From Gammaproteobacteria bacterium (GTDB taxonomy: Bacteria > Pseudomonadota > Gammaproteobacteria > Pseudomonadales > Halieaceae), in NCBI GenBank assembly GCA_030426545.1, contig JAUHYL010000026.1, forward strand, positions 1 to 48,622: a stretch of 48,622 bases of DNA, in the 5' to 3' direction. Numbering within the stretch: the stretch's first letter is position 1; each line of letters opens with the position of its first letter. The notes beneath the pieces are model-generated. The model searched no databases, was not told the origin of the DNA, and was given only the letters and a program-made list of their open reading frames with translations. Shown here piece after piece: positions 37,337-46,179 of this stretch. Made by a program: the position numbers and the translations under genes.

Positions 37337-38512
37337 CTACTTGGAGAGGTAGCTCATCGCCTCTTCCAACCCCTTCAGCGTGAGGGGGTACATGTGCCCT
37401 TCCACGAGCTGGTGCGTAATCGCGACGGACTGCGTGTACTGCCACTCGTCTTCCGGGGTGGGATTGATCCAGATGATCTTGTCGTAGACTTCCTGGATGC
37501 GGCGCATCCACAACTCGCCGGCCTCCTCGTTCCAGTGCTCAACAGAGCCACCGGGCTGCATAATCTCGTAGGGAGACATGGCTGCGTCACCGACAAAGAT
37601 GACTTTGTAGTCATGGCTGTACTTGTGAAGAATATCGAGCAGCGGCATGCGTTCGTTATGACGGCGCACGTTGTTGCGCCAAACACTCTCATAAATAAAA
37701 TTATGAAAGTAGAAGTACTCCATGTGTTTGAACTCGGTGCGCGCCGCTGAAAACAGTTCCTCACACACCTTTACGTGCGGATCCATGGAACCGCCCACGT
37801 CGAAAAACAGCAAGACCTTCACCGCGTTGTGGCGCTCAGGCACCATCTTGATATCCAGCAGCCCGGCGTTGCGCGCAGTAGAGCTGATAGTGTCATCGAG
37901 GTCGAGTTCGTCCGCAGCGCCGGTGCGCGCAAATTTTCGCAAACGCCTCAGGGCAACTTTTATATTGCGAGTGCCCAGTTCAACACTGTCGTCGAGATTC
38001 TTGAAATCGCGCTTATCCCAGACCTTGACGGCTTTCTTGTTTTTACCGTTAGGGCCAACGCGCACGCCCTCGGGGTGATAACCTTCCTGGCCGAAGGGCG
38101 AGGTACCACCGGTACCAATCCATTTGTTACCGCCTTCGTGCCGCTCCTTCTGCTCTTCAAGGCGTTTTTTGAATTCTTCGATGAGCTTTTCCAGCCCGCC
38201 CAGGGACTCGATCTTCGCTTTTTCTTCATCGGTGAGGTTTTTCAGGAATTCAGTACGCAACCAGTCATCCGGGATCAGCGCCTCGATCACATCATCCAGG
38301 GCTTCCAGATCTTTGAAGTGCAGACCAAAGGCACGATCAAAGCGATCAAAGTACTTCTCGTCCTTGACCATGCAGGTACGGCTGAAATAGTAGAAATCAT
38401 CGATACTGCCAAAGACCACGTGCTGCTTGAGACCTTCCATAAGGTCAAGCAGTTCACGAGTGGTCACCGGGACGCCAGCGTCTCGCAATCCATGGAAGAA
38501 GTTGATCAGCAT
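37337..38512 (-). CDS. VWA-domain protein (CoxE-like), partner of the MoxR ATPase
   Basis: 391 residues. The N-terminal half is helical and charged (LEKLIEEFKKRLEEQKERHEGG), followed by GTGGTSPFGQEGYHPEG. The C-terminal von Willebrand A domain has a MIDAS-like motif in VLLFFDVGGSMD and continues VIFVGDAAMSPYEI and IWINPTPEDEWQYTQS. MoxR/VWA pairs act as chaperones inserting metals or remodelling enzyme complexes; the client here is unknown. It follows the ATPase gene by 25 nt in the same direction. Confidence 0.9.
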   Translation of the reverse strand: MLINFFHGLRDAGVPVTTRELLDLMEGLKQHVVFGSIDDFYYFSRTCMVKDEKYFDRFDRAFGLHFKDLEALDDVIEALIPDDWLRTEFLKNLTDEEKAKIESLGGLEKLIEEFKKRLEEQKERHEGGNKWIGTGGTSPFGQEGYHPEGVRVGPNGKNKKAVKVWDKRDFKNLDDSVELGTRNIKVALRRLRKFARTGAADELDLDDTISSTARNAGLLDIKMVPERHNAVKVLLFFDVGGSMDPHVKVCEELFSAARTEFKHMEYFYFHNFIYESVWRNNVRRHNERMPLLDILHKYSHDYKVIFVGDAAMSPYEIMQPGGSVEHWNEEAGELWMRRIQEVYDKIIWINPTPEDEWQYTQSVAITHQLVEGHMYPLTLKGLEEAMSYLSK

Positions 38513-38537
38513 CGTCTAAGGCCGCGCCGGGCGCCGC

Positions 38538-39389
38538 TCAGCGGTTTTCGCGGCGGTGCATGAAGGCAAGCCGCTCCAGCAGGTGCACGTCCTGCTCATT
38601 CTTCAACAGCGCACCGTACAGTGGTGGTATTGCCTTGGTCGGGTCACGGTCTTTCAGAATTTCGTCGGGGATATCGTCCGCCATCAGCAGCTTCAGCCAG
38701 TCGATCAGTTCGGACGTTGAGGGCTTTTTCTTCAGGCCGGGAATGGCACGAACATCAAAGAATACTTCCATGGCCTCGGCCACCAGTTCCTTGGCGATAT
38801 TCGGGTAGTGCACGGCAATAATCTCGCGCATGGTGTCCCTGTCGGGGAAGTTGATAAAGTGAAAGAAACAGCGACGCAAAAACGCATCCGGCAGTTCCTT
38901 TTCGTTGTTACTGGTGATGATAATCACCGGCCGGTGTTTCGCCCTGACGGTCTCGCCCGTTTCGTAGACGAAAAACTCCATACGATCCAGTTCGACCAGC
39001 AGGTCGTTGGGGAATTCAATGTCAGCTTTATCCACCTCGTCGATCAGCAGAACCACCTGCTTTTCTGACGCGAACGCCTCCCACAACTTACCGCGCTTGA
39101 TGTAGTTCGCTATATCCTGGACTTTCTCATCACCGAGCTGCGAATCGCGCAGGCGCGATACCGCGTCGTACTCGTACAAACCCTGCTGCGCCTTGGTGGT
39201 GGACTTGATATGCCACTGGATCAGCTCCATCCCCAGGCCCTGGGCCACCTCCTCTGCCAGCATGGTCTTACCGGTACCGGGCTCACCCTTGATCAGCAGT
39301 GGCCGCTCCAGTGTGACTGCGGCGTTGACCGCCATGCGCAAATCTTCCGTTGCGACATAGCGCTCTGTTCCTTCAAATTTCTTGTTCAT
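38538..39389 (-). CDS. MoxR-family AAA+ ATPase
   Basis: 283 residues. Walker A GEPGTGKTM (35-43) and Walker B VVLLIDEVDKADIEF are clear; sensor 1 lies in VIIITSNNEKELPDAFLRRCFFHF with the arginine finger. The short C-terminal lid ends near FMHRRENR. Its coupling to the VWA gene defines a classic MoxR-VWA module. No dehydrogenase or cytochrome gene that might be its client is adjacent. Confidence 0.94.
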   Translation of the reverse strand: MNKKFEGTERYVATEDLRMAVNAAVTLERPLLIKGEPGTGKTMLAEEVAQGLGMELIQWHIKSTTKAQQGLYEYDAVSRLRDSQLGDEKVQDIANYIKRGKLWEAFASEKQVVLLIDEVDKADIEFPNDLLVELDRMEFFVYETGETVRAKHRPVIIITSNNEKELPDAFLRRCFFHFINFPDRDTMREIIAVHYPNIAKELVAEAMEVFFDVRAIPGLKKKPSTSELIDWLKLLMADDIPDEILKDRDPTKAIPPLYGALLKNEQDVHLLERLAFMHRRENR

Positions 39390-39445
39390 AGCATCACTTT
39401 TTTACGTGCGAAAGCCGCACAGGTTACAGTCAGGCGCTGGCCTTA

Positions 39446-39823
39446 TCAACTCTCGCGGTCCACCGCATCGGCGGTACCTGCGGCGGATGATGAGCGTTGC
39501 CTGAACAGGGTAAAGCGCAACAACAGCGCGAGCGTGACTGCCAGCGCGCACATCGTGCCCAGCGGTCGCAGGGCGTGCACAGCGGCACCCATGCCGGCGG
39601 TAAAGTACTGGAAGCCAGCCACAATCAGCGCCGGCGCCAGTGTGTCGACACCCTCTCTCGGGTAGGCCGGAGTTAACAGGAGCGCAGCTGCCAGCAGCGA
39701 AACAAGGGCCGCCCAGGCGCGGGAGCCCCTGCGGCCTATCCACCACGCCAGTAACAGTACCGCCAGCGCGGCAGACCCGAGGTAGACATACAGCATCGTA
39801 TGGTAGGAGGTCTCATCTAACAT
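39446..39823 (-). CDS. Four-helix membrane protein, unknown function
   Basis: 125 residues with four likely membrane helices (about 8-28, 36-52, 62-80 and 88-106: LYVYLGSAALAVLLLAWWI; AWAALVSLLAAALLLTPAYP; LAPALIVAGFQYFTAGMGAAVHALR; MCALAVTLALLLRFTLF). A short polar C-terminal tail follows. I recognise no catalytic motif. It lies 56 nt before the MoxR gene in the same direction and may share its transcript. Confidence 0.75.
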   Translation of the reverse strand: MLDETSYHTMLYVYLGSAALAVLLLAWWIGRRGSRAWAALVSLLAAALLLTPAYPREGVDTLAPALIVAGFQYFTAGMGAAVHALRPLGTMCALAVTLALLLRFTLFRQRSSSAAGTADAVDRES

Positions 39824-39907
39824 GGCATTCTCATCGATTGGTCATTCTCAGGGGACCGTCGGGTGGTTTCTATTGGCAAGCTGTTTCGGCCGTCAAACTT
39901 AGCCGCC

Positions 39908-40354
39908 CTACTCCACCCAGCGCACAATATGCTCGTCGAAACCGTCCGGATGAACAAACTCATCCGAGACGGAGCGCCCGCGAATGGATATTCCTTCACG
40001 GTGTACCTGCTCCCTGTCACCACAGACCAGGTAATGCCACTCGGGCAGCGGCTGGTTGTTGGCGCGCAACCGGTAGGCGCAGGTGCTGGGCAGCCAGTTC
40101 AGGGCGGCTGGATCCTGCCCCTTCAGATCGATACAGTTCGAAACCAGCACCGACCGGTTGTCGTAATCGGTGCAGCGACAGGTCGCCTCATCCAGGTACC
40201 GACAACGCACCTTGGTGTAAAATATGTCGCCGCAGGCTTCATCTTCAAGCTTGTGCAGACAACACTTCGCACAACCGTCGCAAAGCGCTTCCCATTCCAC
40301 GGCTGTGAGTTCGTGCAGTGGCTTGTCTGCAAAGGATTCAGGCACCGGCTCCAT
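39908..40354 (-). CDS. ycgN: YcgN/UPF0260 cysteine-cluster protein
   Basis: I start it at ATG 40354 (MEPVPESFADKPLHEL), giving 148 residues, near the E. coli length; the start overlaps the ycgL end by 17 nt. The conserved cysteines CDGCAKCCLHKLED, VRCRYLD, CRCTDYDNR, VSNCIDL and STCAYRL match the YkgJ-type Fe/Zn cluster family. Biochemical role unknown. It is encoded with ycgL and rnd, as in other gammaproteobacteria. Confidence 0.93.
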   Translation of the reverse strand: MEPVPESFADKPLHELTAVEWEALCDGCAKCCLHKLEDEACGDIFYTKVRCRYLDEATCRCTDYDNRSVLVSNCIDLKGQDPAALNWLPSTCAYRLRANNQPLPEWHYLVCGDREQVHREGISIRGRSVSDEFVHPDGFDEHIVRWVE

Positions 40355-40610
40355 CCCTGCGTAACAGTTGCGCGGGAGTTGGAGGTAGCTGCAGGTAAAA
40401 GCCCTGACGCTCGATGCTCTGCAAGACTTCGGCCGCGTCGGCACGCGCAAGCCGGCGCCCCGGCTCCAGGGTTAGCAGCATCAATGCCTGTGGCTCGCCG
40501 AACGTCGCTAGCAGTGGTTCTGGCACATCCTCCAGGCCGCGCTCCTTTTCCACGAACAGATACATCTCCTGTTGCAAAGGGCTTTTATACACCTGACACA
40601 ACACGCTCAC
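40338..40610 (-). CDS. ycgL: YcgL-domain protein
   Basis: I start at GTG 40610 ([21 protein letters not shown]), in a GTGA overlap with the rnd stop, giving 90 residues; the longer frame to 40664 encodes unrelated residues. Key family features are CQVYKSPLQQEMYLFV at the N terminus and LLATFGEPQALMLLTL, ending in GFYLQLPP. Function unknown. Confidence 0.92.
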   Translation of the reverse strand: MSVLCQVYKSPLQQEMYLFVEKERGLEDVPEPLLATFGEPQALMLLTLEPGRRLARADAAEVLQSIERQGFYLQLPPTPAQLLRRDGAGA

Positions 40611-41758
40611 GCGGCAGGCTCCAGACTGGCACGCAGGGGTGCCACCACGGTATCGCGACGCCAACCGTTCCAGTACTCGGGCTCCACGATGGCCTCACCC
40701 GCGGCTGCCCGCAGCAACAGTTCATAGTCCTTGCTCTGCAGCAGTACCTCAGGCGCGGTATCGAGAGCCATGCCCAGTTCACGTCCGCGCGCCTTCAGCT
40801 TCTTGAGCTGATCGCGCTGCTGTGCGGTGAGCGGGCGCGGCAATGGCGGCGGGCAATGGGTTTCCGGCAGATCGCGATTGGCCTGCACGATCTCCAACAA
40901 TGACTCGCTGTAACGGCGCTGTACAGGTGCCGGCAAATCCACTGCGGCCGCCATGTCATGCACTGTCGCCGGACAGGCCTGGGCAAGTGCCAGACAGGCC
41001 TTGTCGTCGATAATCCAGCCCCTCGGCTTGTCGCGCTGCCGTGCGGTGCGCTCGCGCCAGTCGCACAGGCCAGCCAGTACCGCCAGTTGCCGCGGCGCGA
41101 GTTGCCAGGCACCTTTGAGCTTGCGGTAATAGTCTTCGGCCGGACGCATGGCGCCAGCGACCGCAGTGGCGCCGTCTTCCAGTACCCAGTCGAAACGCCC
41201 GGCGCTGTGTGCGCGATCGCGCAACTCACGCCACACCGGCGTCAGGCAGGTAACGTCCTGCGCGGCGTACTCGCACTGCGATTCCGTCAGCGGGCGCTGC
41301 AGCCAGTCGGACCGGGTTTCACCCTTGGGCAGCACCACACCCGTCAGCGCTTCCACCAGTGAGCTGTACCCCATACCAAAGCCGATATTTAGCAGTGCTG
41401 CCGCGCGTTGTGTATCGAACAGGGGCTGCGGAAGCACACCCAGCCACTGCTGGAAAACCTCCAGGTCTTCACTGGCAGAATGCAGCACCTTGATAATGCT
41501 CGAATCTTCCAGCAGGTCGATAATCGGCCCGGCATCCTCGATCTGCAGCGGATCAATCAGCCAGGCGGTGGGCTCATCGGGCGCATCACCTTCCGCTTCA
41601 CCGTTGCCATCCACCAGGCAAAGTTGCAACAGTGCGACCTTCGGATAGAAGGTATTGCGCCGCATAAACTCGGTGTCCAGCACCAGCGCCTCGCTATGCC
41701 GCGCCCTGGAGAGCACCTGCGCCAGTTCCGCATCCGATTCGACCAGCTGCCAGCTCAT
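40607..41758 (-). CDS. rnd: Ribonuclease D
   Basis: RNase D trims 3' ends of tRNA and other stable RNAs. The 383-residue protein has a DEDDy exonuclease domain at the N terminus with Asp28 and Glu30 ([10 protein letters not shown]), then [13 protein letters not shown] and YAAQDVTCL. Helical HRDC-type regions follow, including [19 protein letters not shown]. The start overlaps the recR stop by 4 nt. Confidence 0.97.
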   Translation of the reverse strand: MSWQLVESDAELAQVLSRARHSEALVLDTEFMRRNTFYPKVALLQLCLVDGNGEAEGDAPDEPTAWLIDPLQIEDAGPIIDLLEDSSIIKVLHSASEDLEVFQQWLGVLPQPLFDTQRAAALLNIGFGMGYSSLVEALTGVVLPKGETRSDWLQRPLTESQCEYAAQDVTCLTPVWRELRDRAHSAGRFDWVLEDGATAVAGAMRPAEDYYRKLKGAWQLAPRQLAVLAGLCDWRERTARQRDKPRGWIIDDKACLALAQACPATVHDMAAAVDLPAPVQRRYSESLLEIVQANRDLPETHCPPPLPRPLTAQQRDQLKKLKARGRELGMALDTAPEVLLQSKDYELLLRAAAGEAIVEPEYWNGWRRDTVVAPLRASLEPAA

Positions 41759-42360
41759 TGGGTATCCACGGGGCGACGCCCTGTCAGCGCATGCGCGAGC
41801 GTGGAGCCGTCCACGTACTCCAGCTCACCACCCAGCGGTACGCCGTGGGCAATGCGAGACACGCTGACACCGACCGGCTGCAGCATCTCGGTGAGGTAAT
41901 ACGCTGTCGCCTCGCCTTCCACCGTGGGGTTGGTTGCCAGAATCACCTCGGCGATACCCTCATCGATTACACGCTGGTAGAACGCATCCAGGCCGATCTC
42001 CGCAGGGCCGATACCATCGATCGGAGACAAATGCCCCATCAGCACGTAATACAAGCCGCGAAAGCTGCCGCTTTGCTCCACCGCCAGTACATCTGCGGGC
42101 GTCTCGACCACGCAGACCAGTGTGCTGTCGCGGCGCGTATCAGCACACAGCTCGCAGATTTCAAGTTCGGTAAAGTTGCGGCAGCGACTGCAGTGTCCGA
42201 TTCGCGACATTGCGTCCTCCAGCGCCCCGGCCAACGCAGAGGCACCGTCGCGATCGCGTTCCAGCAGATGCAGGCTCATGCGCTGGGCTGACTTGGGGCC
42301 AACGCCCGGCAGACAGCGCAGGGCGTCGATCAGGTTCTGAAGTGAGGGACTGAACTTCAT
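41755..42360 (-). CDS. recR: Recombination mediator RecR
   Basis: RecR works with RecF/RecO to load RecA on gapped DNA. The 201-residue protein has the helix-hairpin-helix [12 protein letters not shown], a C4 zinc finger (Cys57, 60, 69, 72; HCSRC..EICELC), and a Toprim domain ([31 protein letters not shown]). The ATG and the ybaB TAA overlap by one base (TAATG). Confidence 0.98.
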   Translation of the reverse strand: MKFSPSLQNLIDALRCLPGVGPKSAQRMSLHLLERDRDGASALAGALEDAMSRIGHCSRCRNFTELEICELCADTRRDSTLVCVVETPADVLAVEQSGSFRGLYYVLMGHLSPIDGIGPAEIGLDAFYQRVIDEGIAEVILATNPTVEGEATAYYLTEMLQPVGVSVSRIAHGVPLGGELEYVDGSTLAHALTGRRPVDTQ

Positions 42361-42683
42361 TAAAACGGCAGCTTGAAACCGGGTGGAAGATTCATGCCCG
42401 AGGCCAGGCCAGACATTGCTTCACGGTTATGGGCTTCCACCTTGCGCACCGCGTCGTTAACGGCAGCGGCGAGCAGGTCTTCCAATACCTCTTTGCTTTC
42501 ACCCAGGACAGCGTCGTCAATAGCGACCCGTTTGACGTCGTGGCGACCGGTCATCACCACGCGCACCAGGCCGGCGCCCGATTCTCCGGTGACTTCCGCG
42601 TTCGCCAGTTCCTCCTGCGCCTGCTGCATCTGTTCCTGCATTTTTTGCGCCTGGGCCATCAAGTCGGATATAGATCCCTTCAT
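42360..42683 (-). CDS. ybaB: YbaB/EbfC nucleoid-associated protein
   Basis: 107 residues with a glutamine-rich coiled-coil start ([19 protein letters not shown]), the beta strand [17 protein letters not shown] and [14 protein letters not shown]. It binds DNA as a dimer. It is always found between dnaX and recR in this kind of cluster, as here. Confidence 0.97.
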   Translation of the reverse strand: MKGSISDLMAQAQKMQEQMQQAQEELANAEVTGESGAGLVRVVMTGRHDVKRVAIDDAVLGESKEVLEDLLAAAVNDAVRKVEAHNREAMSGLASGMNLPPGFKLPF

Positions 42684-42787
42684 CGTACTTACTCTGTGTC
42701 CTCTGGTTCGGTTCGGGTCGGGGCTTGCTACTGAATTCGGCTACCCTGTTTGCGCACTGCCTGTAGTGCGGCGTCTGTGCTTATCCA

Positions 42788-44557
42788 TCACTGTTTATCG
42801 GTGGGGTGTATTGACGCCCTGTCCAACTCACCGTCGAATCGGGCGATTAATGCCTGCAGCTGCGGATCGCCCTCTATCGCGCTGACCGCTTCCTGCTGAC
42901 GTTCCTGTTTTAGTCGCTCAAGCCGCATTGCCGGGGTCTCGCTGCCGGGCACGGAGGTGGTTATCTCGACCGTGACGGGCTGCCCGAAGTAATTTTCCAG
43001 CGCCATCCGCAGTTTGTCGCTGTGGCTCTCATTGAAAAGAGAAGCATTGCGTTCGTCCAACACAAACGCGAAACGGCCCGGGGTATAGCTCGCCAGTTCA
43101 CAATGCGCTGCAATGCTGTACACGATGCCTGCCAGCCCCAGTTCCTCCAGCAAGCGCCACCATTGCGAGGCCGTGAGGGAATCGAGCGAGAACTCGCCGG
43201 CAGAGCGCGCTGCTGCGGCCTCTTGCTGCGCCGGCAGCGTCACCGTGGCCGGCTTTGTATGCGCGGTTTGCTCAGTGGGCGGAGCCTGTTCTGGCTGTGT
43301 CGTCGGCGCTGATGCCGGCGTAGGCTCTACCCCGCGTTGCGACGCTGCGCCAGCATCCAGTACAGAGCCGGCCTGCTCAACGGACTTTTTTGTCGGCTGG
43401 CCGACCTCCAGCGCGGCATCGGCAACCGGCGCCGCCTGCAAATCCTCGGGGCTCAGTGATTCATCGATAACCGCTGCGGGGCGAAACGCGAGCATACGCA
43501 ACATGATCATCTCAAAACCGGCACGCGGTTCCGGCGCCAGCTCCAGATCACGTTTACCGTTCAATGCCACCTGGTAATACAGTTGCACATCCTCGGCCGT
43601 CAGCGACTTCGCCAGCGCGGCGACCTTGTCGGCGTCACCCCAGCGATTGTCGATGGCATCGGGCACCACCTGCGCAGTGGCAACCCGGTGAATGAGCGAC
43701 AGCAATTCATCCAGTCCGGCCGCAAAATCCGCACCGTGCTCGTTCATCCTCGCAATCACATCCAGCAAGTCCGCGGGCTCACCGCGACCGGTGGCGCCCA
43801 GCAGGTCGTAGACGAAGCTGAGATCAACGCTACCTAGCATGGCGCGGACATCGTCCTCAATGACCTTGCCTGAACCAAACGCGATCGCCTGGTCAGTCAA
43901 ACTCAGTGCATCGCGCATACTGCCGGCGGCCGCGCGGCCCAACAACCAGAGCGCAGGCTCCTCGAAGCTAATTGCTTCCTTTTCCAGAATCGTGCCGAGA
44001 TGGGAAACGATAATTTCCGGCGTCATGTTCTTCAGGTTGAACTGCAGGCAGCGCGATAACACCGTGGCGGGCAATTTTTGCGGATCGGTCGTGGCAAGCA
44101 GAAATTTGACGTGCGGCGGCGGTTCTTCCAGGGTTTTCAACAGCGCGTTAAAACTGTGGCTGGAGAGCATGTGCACCTCGTCGATGAGATACACCTTGTA
44201 ACGCGAGCTGGTGGGCGCGTACTGCACGTTTTCCAGCAATTCGCGCGTGTCCTCTACCTTGGTGCGTGACGCGGCGTCCACCTCGAGCAGATCCACACTC
44301 CTGCCCTCGGAAATTTCCATGCAGGAGGAACAGGTACCACAGGGCTGGGAGCTGACGCCGACTTCACAGTTCAGGCAGCGCGCAAGGATTCGCGCCACGG
44401 TGGTTTTGCCCACCCCGCGGGTACCTGTGAACAGGTAGGCATGGTGCAGGCGATCATTGTCCAGCGCGTTGATCAGCGCGCGCAGCACATGCTCCTGACC
44501 AACCATTTCGTGAAAGTTGCCGGGGCGCCATTTTCGCGCCAGCACCTGATAGGACAT
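42788..44557 (-). CDS. dnaX: DNA polymerase III subunit tau (gamma by frameshift)
   Basis: Tau is the central clamp-loader ATPase that also ties polymerase cores to the helicase. I start at ATG 44557 (MSYQVLARKWRPGNF), 589 residues; an upstream start adds an unmatched leader. Walker A GTRGVGKTTVARILA, zinc cysteines (CNCEVG..CGTCSSC), DEVHML and ATTDPQKLP mark domains I-II. Domain III ends before residue 389. There the codons ACA AAA AAG carry a slippery heptamer, predicting a 393-residue gamma as well (see 43377-43409). Beyond it lies a Pro/Ala/Thr-rich linker and the tau domain V (SQWWRLLEELGLAGIVYSIAAHC). Confidence 0.97.
   Translation of the reverse strand: MSYQVLARKWRPGNFHEMVGQEHVLRALINALDNDRLHHAYLFTGTRGVGKTTVARILARCLNCEVGVSSQPCGTCSSCMEISEGRSVDLLEVDAASRTKVEDTRELLENVQYAPTSSRYKVYLIDEVHMLSSHSFNALLKTLEEPPPHVKFLLATTDPQKLPATVLSRCLQFNLKNMTPEIIVSHLGTILEKEAISFEEPALWLLGRAAAGSMRDALSLTDQAIAFGSGKVIEDDVRAMLGSVDLSFVYDLLGATGRGEPADLLDVIARMNEHGADFAAGLDELLSLIHRVATAQVVPDAIDNRWGDADKVAALAKSLTAEDVQLYYQVALNGKRDLELAPEPRAGFEMIMLRMLAFRPAAVIDESLSPEDLQAAPVADAALEVGQPTKKSVEQAGSVLDAGAASQRGVEPTPASAPTTQPEQAPPTEQTAHTKPATVTLPAQQEAAAARSAGEFSLDSLTASQWWRLLEELGLAGIVYSIAAHCELASYTPGRFAFVLDERNASLFNESHSDKLRMALENYFGQPVTVEITTSVPGSETPAMRLERLKQERQQEAVSAIEGDPQLQALIARFDGELDRASIHPTDKQ
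43377..43409 (-). other. dnaX: Programmed -1 frameshift signal in dnaX
   Basis: In frame the minus strand reads ACA AAA AAG TCC GTT GAG, giving the heptamer A AAA AAG (43391-43385). Slipping back one base yields AAA AAA GTC CGT TGA, a stop two codons on (43379-43377), for a 393-residue gamma form. GGAGGT (43409-43404) lies 12 nt upstream as an internal Shine-Dalgarno stimulator. A 4-bp stem GAGC/GCTC follows 6 nt downstream, and a stronger 7-bp stem further on. The heptamer is the one used by E. coli dnaX. Confidence 0.8.
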
Positions 44558-44750
44558 CTGAGGTAACGCCTTGCCTCTGGGAAGAGCGCTAGGATACACC
44601 AGCCTCCGCGGAGACAGAAACAGGCTGCGCCACAGCCGGGGCCGGAACATCGTAAATTTACACCCGAATGGCTGCGCCGGGCGCTGCCAGCGGTTCTGCC
44701 GGGCGACTGGTCAGCGGCGGACAGACGGGCAATCTTGCGGTAAGAGAGGC

Positions 44751-44854
44751 GACCCAGACAGCCACACCCCGGCACACGAGTCGATAACTACCGTTGCTCC
44801 CTTCCGGGCCTGGCGGGGTTCACTATCTATCGTTGCGGGGGGACCGCCTGGGCC
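44751..44854 (-). ncRNA. ffs: Signal recognition particle RNA (4.5S, bacterial small type)
   Basis: About 104 nt. The conserved domain IV tip GCCAGG-CCC-GGAA-GGG-AGCAAC is present with its GNRA loop and the symmetric internal loops that bind Ffh. The ends pair: GGCCCAG at the 5' side with CTGGGTC at the 3' side (one G-U), and inner CCCCG with CGGGG. The GTGTGCCGGGGTGTGG stretch is typical of the 3' arm. It lies 193 nt upstream of dnaX on the same strand. Ends are approximate, and no clear promoter or T-run terminator was found. Confidence 0.95.
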
Positions 44855-44971
44855 ACCATAGCGGTCGTCGACGGGCAAACCGGCCAACGACTGGCGCGCA
44901 TTGTGCTGCAATCGCCTGGAGCGCGCAAGCCATCCACGCGGAACTCGCCCGCCGGTGATCCACAGAGGCAC

Positions 44972-45009
44972 TTGACGCGTATGTTATAAGAAGTAACATA
45001 CATGTTATA
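44972..45009 (+). promoter_or_regulatory. Promoter and operator-like repeats for the RND efflux genes
   Basis: -35 TTGACG (44972-44977), 16 nt, -10 TAACAT (44994-44999). Over it lie a perfect 7-bp inverted repeat TATGTTA-N7-TAACATA (44980-45000) and a second palindrome TAACAT-AC-ATGTTA (44994-45007); ATGTTATA recurs 21 bp apart (44981 and 45002), two helical turns. The pattern is what a TetR-type repressor site on an efflux operon looks like, but no such regulator is in the window. Confidence 0.6.
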
Positions 45010-45029
45010 CGATCTTACATGGAGCCGGC

Positions 45030-46178
45030 ATGGCCACGGAGAGTACGCCCAGCACCGCAAAGCGAGCAGCAAACGAGCAACGCAGCCACAGTGGCTTACT
45101 GGGGGTCGTTGCTGCCGTGGCAATCGTAGCGGTGCTCACCGGCCTGCTGTATACCCGTGTCGCGCTGTCCGGCGCACCCGCGCCACGACCACCACTTCCG
45201 GTAGAAACGACCGTTTACGAAAGGGTCGACCACTATGAGCGTGATGTCTCTTACCTCGGCGTGGTTACCGCAGCGCGCAAGGCAGACCTTGGTTTTGAAG
45301 TGCCCGGGACAATCGCTACCGCACCCCCACGTCCCGGTACCCAGATCACACGCGGCGATGTGGTGGCGACGCTGGAAAATTCCGCGTTACTGGCGCAGCG
45401 AAGCGCCGCAAGCGCCCAGCTTGAGCAGGCGCGGGCGGAACTCGAACTGGCGGAGCTGGAGGCTAAACGCCAGGGCGACCTGGTGGCCACCGGTGCCGTC
45501 TCACAGCAGGCACACGACAGAACCAGGCTACAGGCCAAGGCGCTACTGGCACGCGTGAACACGGCTTCGGCGCAACTGAGCACCCTGGAAATCGAACTGC
45601 GTAAGTCCCGGCTGTTGGCCCCCTATGACGGCAGGGTGGCTGATCGCTATGTGCATGAGGGCGCGGTGGTCAGTCCCGGCTCACCGATTGTGCGGCTGGT
45701 GGAAACCACTGCACGGGAGGCGCACGTGGGCCTGCCTGCGGAGCGCGCCGCCACGCTGGGCCCCGGCGGTACTTACACGCTGCGCGTGCGCGACCAGGTG
45801 TTTGACACGCAATTGCTCTCGGTTCGGCCTGACGTCAACCCGCGCACCCGCGCCGCTACGGCAGTGTTTAGCGTACCCCCGAGCGTGACCGCATTGGACG
45901 GCGAGGCGGTCACCCTGCAGCTGACGGAGACCGTCCAGACGTCCGGCGGCTGGCTGCCTATCAGTGCATTGCAGGAGGGTAAACGCGGACTGTGGACCGT
46001 GCTGCGCATTGATCGCAGCACCGGTGACGCTATCACCGCACGCGAGGCCGTCGAAGTGATCGATGTGCGCGGTGAACGTGCCTTCGTGCGCGGCACGCTG
46101 GCCGCAGGCAGCGAAGTTGTCGCCAGTGGCTTGCACCGCGTTGGCCCCGGTACGGCCGTCGCACCCACGGAGCGCTGA
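45030..46178 (+). CDS. RND efflux periplasmic adaptor (HlyD/MFP family)
   Basis: 382 residues from ATG 45030, with GGAG (45020-45023) 6 nt upstream. An N-terminal membrane anchor (LLGVVAAVAIVAVLTGLLYT, about 23-42) is followed by the lipoyl halves GVVTAARKADLGFEVPGTI and LLAPYDGRVADRYVHEGAVV. A coiled-coil hairpin lies near 115-190 (rich in Ala/Glu/Leu), then beta-barrel and membrane-proximal domains. It links the inner-membrane pump to an outer-membrane channel in the periplasm. The permease gene follows after one base; no outer-membrane factor gene is in view. Confidence 0.94.
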   Translation: MATESTPSTAKRAANEQRSHSGLLGVVAAVAIVAVLTGLLYTRVALSGAPAPRPPLPVETTVYERVDHYERDVSYLGVVTAARKADLGFEVPGTIATAPPRPGTQITRGDVVATLENSALLAQRSAASAQLEQARAELELAELEAKRQGDLVATGAVSQQAHDRTRLQAKALLARVNTASAQLSTLEIELRKSRLLAPYDGRVADRYVHEGAVVSPGSPIVRLVETTAREAHVGLPAERAATLGPGGTYTLRVRDQVFDTQLLSVRPDVNPRTRAATAVFSVPPSVTALDGEAVTLQLTETVQTSGGWLPISALQEGKRGLWTVLRIDRSTGDAITAREAVEVIDVRGERAFVRGTLAAGSEVVASGLHRVGPGTAVAPTER

Positions 46179-46179
46179 C

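Noticed and set aside
39389-39435. Hairpin GTGCG-N5-CGCAC next to a T-run before the MoxR gene
   Set aside because: The T-run precedes the hairpin on the plus strand and is an A-run on the minus strand, so it does not form a terminator in the direction of transcription.
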